This document shows, piece after piece, positions 10,801 through 21,276 of a DNA stretch of 64,000 nucleotides. Origin of the DNA: Anthoceros angustus. Its lineage: Eukaryota > Streptophyta > Anthocerotopsida > Anthocerotales > Anthocerotaceae. Location: NCBI GenBank assembly GCA_010909165.1, contig VJWM01000016.1:372001-436000 (forward strand). The letters run 5' to 3'. A model generated the notes under the pieces. That model was not told the DNA's origin, ran no database searches, and saw only the letters and a list, made by a program, of their open reading frames with translations. The position numbers and the translations under genes are program-made. Position 1 is the stretch's first letter; each line of letters begins with the position of its first letter.

Positions 10801-13800
10801 ACCACAGCTTCTGCCTGTTTTATTTTTCACTTCAGAATGTTTCGTTCCTTTCATTGGTTAGCTTTTCCAGACATCAGATACCGAGTGAAACTCAGCAGTA
10901 CCAAATACAAATCTGAGCTAACATGGGTGAGGGCACACAGAAACGACCTGAGTGACAATGATCAGGCGGCGCACATCCCGATCATTCACGTCAGAGTCCG
11001 ATAACCCATCCTCATCTTCTGTTCGGCTGAAATCACAGAGACCTATTAGAACCATACCTTTGAATAGTTGGACAGGGCTAGTAGTGATCTGTGGGGGACC
11101 GCTGGCTACAGAGAGAATTGACCAGCATAGTTACTCACCATCAGTCTACCAAGCGAGTACATATTCAGGAAATAGATGCACTTTTGATTTATAGGTCCTT
11201 CACAGAAGAAAGGTTCTAAGAGCTCAGTAAGCACCTCTTCACGCAAGAGGAGCGGTCCTTTCCGGATGACTTCTCTGAGTCATCCAGCTCTTCATCGAAC
11301 TGAAATGTATCTTCATGCTGGTCATTGCCCTGTTCTTTCGAAGCAAAAGCAGCCGAGAGACCTCCAGTCTTCAATTCCCCTGCCCTTGTCGCAGGGGGCT
11401 TGTTGTTGCTCAAACTTTTCCGCCTGTTGGCATTTCGAGCTGATGGTGTGACCCAGTCGCTCTCATCATCCGCCACAACGCCACTCTCAGTTTCAGCTTC
11501 CGAGAAAGGGGATCTCATATCCGTTTCAAGCTCACTTTCCACAGAGGAGATCCTCAATCCAGGCAACCTTCCAGGAGCTGCTCCATTGGGATGCTCTTGG
11601 TGAGATTCACTGTCCACACTCTCAGGTTGTGAGGCTCTGTCTGTGGCTTCCACATCCTGCACTGCTCGAGTTCTTTTGTCCAGGCCTTCAAGACTGCCAG
11701 GTGAAGCCCCATCTGCAATATCTTTTCGGGATGATAAGTTATCCACGTCAGGCATTTCAGTGCCGCCAGAGGAATTTGAAGCTCCAGTGCCAATATCTGA
11801 ATCCCTTGAGCCTGCCTCCACCCCTTGCTCCGGTACCGGGGCTTTTGGGCCATCAATCACAGTAGGTCCTCTGCGCTCGTCCACTTGAGCTGAGCTGGAC
11901 GAAGCACCATATGAAGGTGGGAGTAGCCAATTGGCCCAGTCATCACGCTTTCGTAGAAGATTGCCCTGACACAAGGCACTCCACAAAATTCAATTCACTT
12001 GAGAAAGGAGAAACCCCAACAGTAAAGGAATCCACTATCCCAAAGGAGAACAAAGAGCACACCTGCACTTCAACAACTGAAGAGTTCCGCAACGCATCTA
12101 AAATTACTGGTATCTCTGTCGTCAGGTGCTTCACCTGCAAGCCACAAGAGAATTTAAGCACCTGTGCAAAAGGATATAGCGTAACGGTTGAAGACGAAAG
12201 TCACGACGTAACCACATACCCTATTGAAACCCGCAATCACAGATACGGGAATAAAGCCTTGAGAGTCCATCTGTGTGCGGACAAAGATGTCTTTGCAAAG
12301 GTTTGCAACGCTGCAGACAACAACAAAGATAACAAAAAAATACAGCTGGTCATTGTAGATCTTGTTCCCGAATTGTGAGAGAGTACAACCCTACACCTGG
12401 TACACCAAGCTTTGATTCAAGCAAATGAAACAGGGAATAAACCACACACCTAAAATAATACTCGATTTGATGCATGAGAGCTGTTCTTAAAGACACAGCC
12501 TCAGGGATGACCATGTTCGGTCCAGGAGTGAAGTATGCCGCACTAGAGACATTGTTGGAATTAGCATAGAACGGACCACCTACACCCAAACATTGGAGTC
12601 AGCGAATTCGTACAGCAGGAGTCTACAACGCTAAAGTAGAAAAACAGTTTCAGAGGGGAAAAAATCGAGCAAAGTCAAACCTGGTAGGTTTTGAAAGTAG
12701 AAAATCTGATTGTAACTAGGAAAAGCCCAACCTGAGATATTCACGTAGGGATTCTGATAGGTTTGAACCCAACCTGGGGGGTTAACGTAAGAATTCTGAT
12801 TGTTTGGAAACATTGGTCCAGGTCTGTTGAAATTGCTCCTCGGCGGACCAGCTCGCTGATGCTGATGCTGCTGGTGTTGCTGATGCTGATGTTGTGGCTG
12901 ATGTTGGTGCCCCATCCCGTTGTCCCGCCCATTGGGCCCAAACTGTCTATTCGAGTTCCATGCTCCACCTCCTCGGCCCTGATCTCGCATACGCCGGCCA
13001 CCGCCCCCATTACCACCATACCCACCTCTATGCGGCTGAAACTGCCTTCCACCCGCCGGTTGAGGATGGCCCCTGACAGATGGATCCGCGTGATTCCTCT
13101 CTCTCACTTCAGCAGCAGGTACAGGAGCAGTCTCCGGAGAGACTGCAGGGGCATGGTCTGGCAAGGGGCCTGCCTCTGAGCTAGGAGCCGCCCCTCCATT
13201 TGAAGATCCCACACGTTTTCCGACAGGTTTCTGCTTGCTGCCTTGGCCGCCTGTAGCCAGAGGCGGCTTGGGTGGACCCTGCGGAACCAGAAGGCAGGGT
13301 CAATGCAGGCCCTACACACACACCGTTGAAAGCTCTGCATGTCTGAAGAACGGTATGCAACCTCTCCAGACAGAGAGGGGCATGCTTCTCTTCTTGACCA
13401 GGCTGGAGAGAGGCAGCAGTTGCAGGAGCATGCAGCAGAAACACAGCAATTGAAAGCAAGGCAGAAAACAAAACAAACAAACCTGGTCAGCCGAGGCATC
13501 CGCTTGCACCGCAGGCGCAACTGGCTTCGGCGGCGGCTCCTGCGTGGTAGTTTTCGTTCTCCGCTCACCGAGAGCCGGCCATGAATCAGCTCCCATGACC
13601 GGCCCTGTTGCAACACCCTTCCCTGCCACAGACGGCACGGGCTTCTTCCAGGCAGGCTTCACGGGCTGTGCAGCAGCCTCCACCGGCGGGGCGACGCCGG
13701 CCGCCGGTGCCGCGTCCCCAGGACTGTCCCCGGCGCCGCCGCCTCGGGCTGCGATTTGGCAGCTACGGGCGGCACAGGACTGGACACAGGTTGCTCCAGA

Positions 13801-14216
13801 GCGGGAGCACGCGGCGCAGCCTCCACCGGGGCTGCTTGGCCGCGGTCCGCTTGGGCGAGATCTCCACAGCGACAGCGGCAGGGGCCGCAGCAGCAGCAGG
13901 AGCTGCAGCGGCAACAGGAGCAGCTGCAGTAGGCGCAGACGCAGCAGCAACAACAACAGAGGCGGGTGGAAGATGCACAGAAGCTCCGGTGGTGGCGGCG
14001 GCGGCTACGGCGGGTCCATTCGCGAGCGCAGCCACAGCTCCGAGGCCCTCTGCCAGGGGCGGCCCTCCTTGACAATCTGCGACCAGGCGTTTTGAGGCGG
14101 GACACGGGCTTGCTCCCGCCGGCGCCAGCAATGCTGGGACTAGGCTCGGCCGGGGCCGGCGCCGCGGCGGCAGCAGGCACCGTCGCGGTGTCCACCGACG
14201 ACGACGACGACGCCAT
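7848..14216 (-). CDS. LARP1: La-related protein 1 (LARP1), RNA-binding translation/mRNA-decay regulator
   Basis: LARP1 is a cytoplasmic protein that binds mRNA 5' ends (TOP/cap) and, in plants, directs mRNAs to XRN4 decay under heat stress. Fourteen exons on the minus strand: 14216-13493, 13278-12681, 12579-12450, 12310-12220, 12134-12063, 11965-11235, 11026-10948, 9733-9617, 9465-9113, 9019-8846, 8753-8690, 8564-8419, 8319-8215, 8097-7848. Visible blocks: [13 protein letters not shown] near the N-terminus; an Arg/Gly- and His/Gln-rich linker; the La motif ([39 protein letters not shown]); [59 protein letters not shown]; then DM15 repeats ([56 protein letters not shown]). Exons 2-14 keep phase. 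Exon 1 does not read in one frame from the ATG at 14216 to PVMGADSW: plausible coding jumps frames about three times in a GC-rich Ala/Pro tract. Confidence 0.95.
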
Positions 14217-15791
14217 GCGTGGCGTAGTCTGGCCTGGCCTGGCCCGGCCCTGAGCTGCGCAACCAGAGACTAGCACAATTGGACGCTCCCTGGCCGGCAC
14301 ACCCCAATGTTGCTCATCCCGCACAATCCAGCTCCCGCTGTCGAAGCTTCACCAATTTCACTCGCTGCCGCACACGATCCTGCCCTCGGCCTGCGATCCA
14401 AATCTTGATCCTCCTCCTCCCTCAATTGCGTGCGCCTGGGCGCGTGGATCCGAGGCAGCAAGGAATTCACGGAATCCACGGCCCCGCCATCGCACACAGC
14501 ATGCCAAACAAGGGTTTTGCCGACGTCGCTGCCGCTCCTCCCGAGGCTTGCCCTAGCGTGGCCCTCTGCTCCTCAGCGCGCCCCTGCGCCTCGCCTTGCT
14601 CCCTGGCCTTCCCTGCCGCCGTCGCTCCACTCCACACCAGTCAGCCTCCCTCCCCCTTCCGCCCAAGCCCAACCAGCCACCCCAGGCTGCTAGCAAGACA
14701 CCACAAACCCCTCTCTCCCCTCTAACCCCTTATGTTATGTAGCTACCACCCAACTCCTTGCCTTCTCCCCCTCACCCCCCGTTGGAGAATTTTACCTTGT
14801 AAGTCGTTGCTAGAATAATACGCGAGATCGCCGCCTATTCTAAGCGCTTCCTTCCTCTTTCGCCGCCCATCTCACCACCTTAGGCAGCTTTATTACCAGA
14901 CGGCCTAAACTCGCTTTCACCTTTTTGAAAAACAATAAATACAAACCTCATCATAGTCGTTAGATTAATACCTCTCTCATACCATGTCACAAACCTCAGA
15001 TAGGGATACACAGCCCAAGATAACAAATATGACTGTTAAAAATTGGATATTAAAAATATAAGTCTTTTATTCTAGAGGCCACCGATTCATCTATCTCTAC
15101 TTACTTAAAATAATTACTTCTTTTACCATCAATAAAGTTCACTAAGGTATAGGAGGAGTAAAAAATGTACAAAATAGAATATACTATTCAAGAATACACT
15201 ATTTATAGTAAATATTATTTAATATTTCTTATTTAATATGCTATTTATAATAGACCTTGTTCCTATAGTGATTCTACATCGATCATGGTATTTACTGTAA
15301 ATTTTTTTATATTAATAATACGTAAATTAATATAGAAAATATTATATATATTAATATTATCTATATAATATTATATATATTAATATAGAAAATATAAGTT
15401 TGCACTGAATACCTCAATACAGCTAAAATTAATATTTTAAATTTTATTGTATTATATTTCTCCCTCGCTGATACAATAAATAGTACATTAAATTATGGAA
15501 TAACTTTGTCATGTTATTCAATACAGGAGGTACTCTTCTAGCAAAAATGAGACACCACGAAGAGTGCTTAAAAGATTTCAACTATGGAGGACAAGACTAC
15601 TAAAGTTATTGAATGCAAAGAGATCGGATAAAATCACCTACCAAATAACCAGTAAACATCACTTATTATGATGTTAATTTATCATGTATATTTTCTAAAT
15701 AATAAGTTTAATATAAATGAAATATTGATTTTAATATATTAATCAATAATTATAATAAATAAAAAATATTTGTTGAATATTTTATATATAA
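14217..15791. other. LARP1 promoter/leader and AT-rich spacer
   Basis: 14217 to about 14750 is GC- and C-rich and probably carries the LARP1 promoter and 5' leader. 14.9-15.79 kb is extremely AT-rich, with repeated attatatatattaatat tracts around 15320-15390. No coding exon is seen. Confidence 0.5.
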
Positions 15792-16307
15792 CTATTTATG
15801 TTTTACAAGGATGTGCCAACACAAGTTGGCCCACCTTTTTTCATAAGAATTTAAGCCAGGAAGAAACCAATCCGTAAAAGATGTCAAGTTCTTGATGTTT
15901 GTTTTGTCTATCTTAGTGTTTTTATGCACATGATTTGTCTTGTACTCTTCAACTTTCCTCCTTTTCGAATCTTGTCGATATAACACTTCATCCCTTGTCT
16001 TCTTCAAGATAGGAGCAAGATTGTGATCCGGTGAATAGCTTGAGTGCTTGATATGAAGTTCTTGGGTCATTGTATGTTTGGGTAAAACCTTAGACGAAAA
16101 ATCATTACGTATATTATGAGAGTCTTGGAATCTAGTTTTCTTCGTTTGCTCATCCAATTTGCTTGAAATTTTTGTGTGATCAGAAGATTGTTGAGCATGA
16201 AAGTGCTGTGCGTGTGTTTGCGACGAGTCGTCCCATGGTAAAATGCTTGTGTTGGTAGTGAAGTGTGATGAGCACACGGCGTCACCATGAATATTATCGC
16301 TGTGCAT
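15792..16307 (-). CDS. Hypothetical ORF, 171 aa, no recognised domain
   Basis: An open frame starts at the ATG at 16307 (MHSDNIHGDAVC) and ends at 15792. The frame stays open further upstream to 16775, but that part overlaps GC-rich sequence just ahead of the divergent S1 gene and is less credible. The product is basic and rich in His, Lys, Asn, Ser and Thr (for example KTRFQDSHNIRNDF and SKRRKVEEYKTNHVH) and ends WANLCWHILVKHK. I see no domain, signal peptide or membrane segment. It spans a change from GC-rich to AT-rich DNA, and no introns were found. It could be a lineage-specific gene, a transposon remnant or a chance ORF. Confidence 0.3.
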   Translation of the reverse strand: MHSDNIHGDAVCSSHFTTNTSILPWDDSSQTHAQHFHAQQSSDHTKISSKLDEQTKKTRFQDSHNIRNDFSSKVLPKHTMTQELHIKHSSYSPDHNLAPILKKTRDEVLYRQDSKRRKVEEYKTNHVHKNTKIDKTNIKNLTSFTDWFLPGLNSYEKRWANLCWHILVKHK

Positions 16308-16818
16308 CGTGCGAGAAAACAAAATGGTACAATAATAATGTGTAGAGAAAGATACAAAGGTAAAGAGAGCTGATTGGTTGGGCTGCGCCACACCCCGGCC
16401 CCACACACACGAAGCGCCCCGAGATGACGCTGCGGTAGCAAAACTATCTAAAATCCTAGAAAGGAGAAACGCGCAAACTAGAAAGACGGGGGAGTGGATA
16501 AAGGCTCCAACTCCAACCGCAGCCGTTGCGCCGGGCGAAACTGGCGGGCGGCGCTCCACAAGGTGGGCATTAGGGTTTAGGGCTTTAGAGCGGAAGGGCA
16601 GAGGCGAGGGAGAGGGAGAGGCAGAGACAGAGGCAGGGCTCCAGGCTAGGGCGCCCGGCCCCCCATGCAAATTCATTGGTTGTTGCCTTGCCGCGAATCT
16701 GCCACTGCACTTAGCCGGATCCGCTGGTTTGTCGGACAGTCCACGGAGCGTCACGACCTGCTCGGGATTCCTCACAGTTTAGGGTTTCTATCACGATCAT
16801 GGCAGTGTCTGCTGGCCG

Positions 16819-19800
16819 ATGCCGGTTGGAGCTTGTGCTGGGGGTTCTCCAGGCGGTTTGATGTTGTCGACGCCGGTTGGGAACGTGAGTCAGTGCTGCC
16901 ATCAGCCTTCAGCAGAGTGGAGCTTGGAAATGTGTGCGTGTTGAGTTGGCTGGTGGGATTTTTGCCGATACACTTTGAGCTCACCATATTGTGCGTATTG
17001 TGATGGGGAGCAGATTGTTGACGTCGGGAGGGGCATTGCCTGCAGCTGCAGCGCGGAGGGATGAGTGTCACCGTGTCCCTTCTCGCGCAGGGTTTCACCT
17101 CTGCCTTGCATCGGGCGGGGCCGGATTCCAGCTCGGGGCCGGGGCCGGGGTCGGGGTCGGGCGGGGCCGAAATCTGTTCCCCCACCGCCCAGAGTGGTCC
17201 TCAGGAATGTTGCCAGGTTTTCAGGATGGCGAGGAGCTTGCTGGGTCAGGCCCGTGGATGTTGTGTCCAGCCCCAATGCGTTCTCGTACGCGGCGGAGTC
17301 AGGGCAGGGGGGAGACGGAATCGCAGACGGGTTTGAAGTACCGGAAGCAGAGTTTGAACGAGAGGGAGGGGCTGCAGATGTAGGCCCTCGGGAGCCGGAG
17401 GTGGCAAGCCAAAGTCCTGCGCAGAAATACTGGGTTGCTCCTCCTAGAGGGTACGTGCCACCTCCTGAGCAGCCTGCTCCCGAGCAGAAGTACTGGGTTG
17501 CCCCTCCCAGGGGATATGTGCCGCCTCGTGAGCAGCCTCCTCCTGAGCAGCCGCGTCCGGAGCAGAAGTTCTGGGTTGCTCCTCCTAGGGGTTATGTGCC
17601 GCCTCAAGAGCAGTCTCCTCCTCAGCAGGCTCCTCCTCAGCAGGCGCGTCAAGAGCAGAAGTTCTGGGTTGCTCCTAGAGGGTACGTGCCACCTCCTGAG
17701 CAGCCTGCTCCCGAGCAGAAGTACTGGGTTGCCCCTCCCAGGGGATATGTGCCGCCTCGTGAGCAGCCTCCTCCTGAGCAGCCGCGTCCGGAGCAGAAGT
17801 TCTGGGTTGCTCCTCCTAGGGGTTATGTGCCGCCTCAAGAGCAGTCTCCTCCTCAGCAGGCTCCTCCTCAGCAGGCGCGTCAAGAGCAGAAGTTCTGGGT
17901 TGCTCCTCCTAGAGGGTATGTGCCGCCTCAAGAGCAGTCTTCCCCTCAGCAGGCCCCTCCTGAGCAGGCGCGTCCCGAGCAGAAGTTCTGGGTCGCTCCT
18001 CCCAAAGGATATGTGCCGCCTCAAGAGCAGTCTCCTCCTCAGCAGGCCCGTCCGGAGCAGAAGTTCTGGGTTGCTCCTCCCAGGGGATATGTGCCGCCTC
18101 AAGAGCAGTCTCCTCCTCAGCAGGCTCCTCCTGAGCAGGCGCGTCCGGAGCAGAAGTTCTGGGTTGCTCCTCCCAGGGGATATGTGCCGCCTCAAGAGCA
18201 GGTTCCTCCGCAGCAGGCTCCTCCGGAGCAGGCGCGTCAAGAGCAGAAGTTCTGGGTTGCTCCTCCCAGGGGTTATGTGCCGCCTGCTGAGCAGTCTCCT
18301 CCGCAGCAGGCTCCTCCTGAGCAGGCGCGTCAAGAGCAAAAGTTCTGGGTTGCTCCTCCCAGAGGATATGTGCCGCCTGCGGAGCAGTCTCCTCCTCAGC
18401 AGGCTCCTCCGGAGCAGGCGCGTCCCGAGCAGAAGTTCTGGGTTGCTCCTCCCAGAGGGTATGTGCCGCCTGCTGAGCGGCCTCCTCCTCAGCAGGCTGC
18501 CCCTGAGCAGAAGTTCTGGGTTGCTCCTCCCAGAGGATATGTGCCGCCTGCTGAGCAGTCTCCGCCTGAGCAGCCTCCTCCTGAGCAGCCGCGTCCTGAG
18601 CAGAAGTTCTGGGTTGCTCCTCCCAGGGGATATGTGCCGCCTGCGGAGCAGTCTCCTCCTGAGCAGCCTCCGCCTGAGCAGCCGCGTCCCGAGCAGAAGT
18701 TCTGGGTTGCTCCTCCCAGGGGATATGTGCCGCCTGCGGAGCAGTCTCCTCCTCAGCAGCCTCCGCCTGAGCAGCCGCGTCCCGAGCAGAAGTTCTGGGT
18801 TGCTCCTCCCAGAGGATATGTGCCGCCTGCTGAGCAACCTCCGCCTGAGCAGCCGCGTCCCGAGCAAAAGTTTTGGGTTGCTCCTCCCAGAGGGTATGTG
18901 CCGCCTGCTCAACAGCCTCCTCCTGAGCAGCCTCCTCCTGAGCAGTCGCGTCCTGAGCAGAAGTTTTGGGTTGCTCCTCCCAGAGGATATGTGCCGCCTG
19001 CTCAGCAGCCTCCTCCTGAGCAGCCTCCTCCTGAGCAGCCGCGTACAGAGCAGAAGTTCTGGGTTGCCCCTCCCAGAGGATATGTGCCGCCACAGGAGCA
19101 GCCTCCACAGGAGCAGCCTCCGCCGGAGCAGGCGCGTCCCGAGCAGAAGTTCTGGGTTGCTCCTCCCAGAGGATATGTGCCGCCTGCTGAGCAGCCTGCT
19201 CCGCAGCAGGAGGAGCCGCGTCCTGAGCAGAAGTATTGGGTAGCTCCTCCTAGGGGATATGTGCCGCCTGCGGAGCAGCCTCCGCCCGAGCAGAAATTCT
19301 GGGTTGCTCCTCCCAGAGGATATGTGCCGCCTGCAGAGCAGCCTCCTGCGGGGCAGCCGCGTCCCGAGCAAAAGTTTTGGGTAGCTCCTCCGACTGGATA
19401 TGTGCCTTCTCAAGAGCAGCCTCCTGCTGAGCAGCCTGCTCCTGAGCAGAAGTTCTGGGTCGCTCCTCCGAGAGGATATGTGCCGCCTGCAGAGCAGCCT
19501 CCTGCTGAGCAGCCGCGTCCCGAGCAGAACTTCTGGGTTGCTCCTCCGACTGGATATGTGCCGCCTGCAGAGCAGCCTCCTCCTGAGCAGGCGCCTCCCG
19601 AGCAGAAGTTCTGGGTTGCTCCTCCGACTGGATATGTGCCGCCTCCAGAGCAGCCTCCTCCAGAGCAACCTCCCGCGCAGAAGTACTGGATTGCCCCTCC
19701 CGTCGGATTTGTGCCGCTTTCGCCCGAGGAAGCGGCTCTGCAGTGGGGTCAGCCTGCGCGGCAGGAGCGGAGGCGACAGGCCTTTGTGAGGGATGTAACA

Positions 19801-20652
19801 GTTTCGATGGAGGATCTGCGGCCTGGCGCAGTGTTCAATGGAAGGGTGGTGGCAGTGCAGTCCTACGGGGCTTTTGTGGACATCGGGGCTTTCACCGACG
19901 GCTTAGTGCACATCTCGCAGCTGAAGAACGATTATGTGGCCTCAGTTCACGATGTGGTGGTTCCGGAGCAGGAAGTGAGAGTGAAGGTGATCTCGGTGGA
20001 TGCCAATGCGGGCAAGATCTCTCTCAGTATGAAGGACGTGGTTGAGGAAGATGCAGAGGCGGTTGCCGATGTCCAGCAGCCGCGTCAGTGGCCAGCTGCA
20101 GAAGGGACAGCTGTGGTGGGTGCAACGGACGCTGGTGGGAAGCCCGTGTGGACGGGGAAGATCGCAGGAAGAGGACGGCAAGGTGCGGACCAGGCATCCA
20201 GGTCTTCCGGCCTGAAGAAGGGACAGGAAGTATCGGGTGTGGTGAAGAACATTATCGCCAACGGCGCCTTTGTCACGTTGGGCAACGGTGTTGACGGGTT
20301 TCTCAGGGCTAGTGAGACGGACAATCCTTCCAACTTGCCCCTGAATGCTCTTTTCCAGGTCGGGGAGTCGCTGGATGTCCGAGTGCTGAGAGTGGAGAAG
20401 GGAAGGGTGGCCCTGACCATGAAGAGGGCGTTGGACTTGAAGAAGGTTAACGAGTCCATCAACAAAAACGAGATCGTCACTGCTGCTAACCCCTTCGAGC
20501 TGGCGTTCCGTCAGGCCAAAATCCTCCCCTCTGCTGGGGCTGACGACGGGGCTGCTGAAGAAGTGGCTGCTGAAGAAGAGGCTGGTGACGAGGAGGCTGC
20601 TGAAGAAGCGGTCGCTGTCCAGGCGGAGGTGCAGGAAGCGGCCAGCATCTAG
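16819..20652 (+). CDS. S1-domain RNA-binding protein with 28-copy WVAPPRGYVPP repeat
   Basis: The C-terminal third has two S1 RNA-binding domains: the first around 19809-20040 (MEDLRPGAVFNGRVV, YGAFVDIG, DGLVHISQL, ISLSMKD) and the second around 20212-20430 (KKGQEVSGVVKNI, NGAFVTLG, DGFLRASE, VALTMKRA). An acidic Ala/Glu tail follows. The pair resembles plastid S1 proteins of plants. The stretch before the repeats is Arg/Ser-rich and could be a plastid transit peptide, so a chloroplast RNA or ribosome role is likely but inferred. Between them lies a huge low-complexity repeat array (separate entry). The main frame is open from 17065 but has no in-frame ATG before the S1 domains, so an upstream exon must supply the start. 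One option is the ATG at 16819, donor after 16931, acceptor at 17090. Another is the stronger gtgagt donor after 16884 with an acceptor at 17307. The exact N-terminus is unresolved. Confidence 0.8.
17419..19723 (+). repeat. In-frame coding repeat, 28 units of KFWVAPPRGYVPPxEQ plus pentapeptide spacers
   Basis: Every unit has a ~16-residue core (KFWVAPPRGYVPPAEQ, or KYW in some) followed by one to three spacers of about five residues of the PPPEQ, PPQQA or PPEQA kind. Unit lengths therefore cluster at 21, 26 and 31 residues (63, 78 and 93 nt). I counted 28 cores, the last degenerate (KYWIAPPVGFVPL). Units 1-3 are repeated as units 4-6 with a 231-nt offset, with one proline codon lost in unit 4. 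A R-to-T substitution in the core (APPTGYVP) appears only near the end. Residue order is strongly conserved although codons vary, which suggests selection on the protein. Confidence 0.95.
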
Positions 20653-21276
20653 GGCAAGGACCCGCCCATGAAGCTGCCCAGGTGGGACTCTGCCACCAAC
20701 AGGCGCATCGGCAGTGTCATGTCAAAGCTCTTCTGGGTCCCGAGGACTGTAGACCGTAAAACTGTTGGGGGTTCCGATTCTCTGGCCCTTCTTCGGTCGG
20801 TGGTGGGGCTGCCCACCTTGCCCGGAACCCCTTTTGCCTACTGGTGGTGGTTGATTGAAGGCTCCAACGTAAGCACGCACCGTGGTGACGGTCAGGTGGC
20901 CCTTTGGCTGGTAGTGGACTGGCAGGCACTGTCGGCCAGGCTAGGCAGTTGCCTTCTCTTTCGTCGTTGCCCATCCACTTTCTTCTGATTCCATGCAAAT
21001 ATAGATACGTGCCTTGTTGGTGGAAGATCACTGTCTTGCATGGGTAGCAGCTGGATGCTATACTGTCCTGCTTCTTACTATACACATGTTCCATCACACT
21101 GGACGATTCCTGTGCAAATGCCGGCCGTCTCTGCCGTCCTCCACATGCGCGAGCACGCCATGACCATGTGCTGAATGTTCACATAAACAATTGGAAGTAT
21201 TCACTTTAAAGCCAGTGTACCTTCGAGAAGAGAAGATTGAGACGCAATTCGTGCATTGATCTCGCCTGGCAGCGAC
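20653..21276. other. Intergenic: S1 gene 3' region and PEPD promoter
   Basis: No coding exon is visible. A 3' untranslated region of the S1 gene and the promoter and leader of PEPD are expected here; I see no distinct motif. Confidence 0.5.

Noticed and set aside
11911-12378. 155-codon plus-strand ORF within LARP1
   Set aside because: It overlaps LARP1 La-motif exons 4-6 and introns on the opposite strand and has no domain of its own.
13544-14095. Plus-strand ORFs opposite LARP1 exon 1
   Set aside because: Shadow frames in a GC-rich Ala/Pro-coding tract. The minus strand has the conserved LARP1 blocks.
17299-19668. Very long open frames antisense and out of frame to the S1 repeat (789, 602 and 399 codons)
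   Set aside because: They arise because the repeat unit has no stops in several frames. The products are simple Leu/Arg/Ser or Ala/Glu repeats with no domain, while the plus frame carries the S1 domains and shows constraint on residues.
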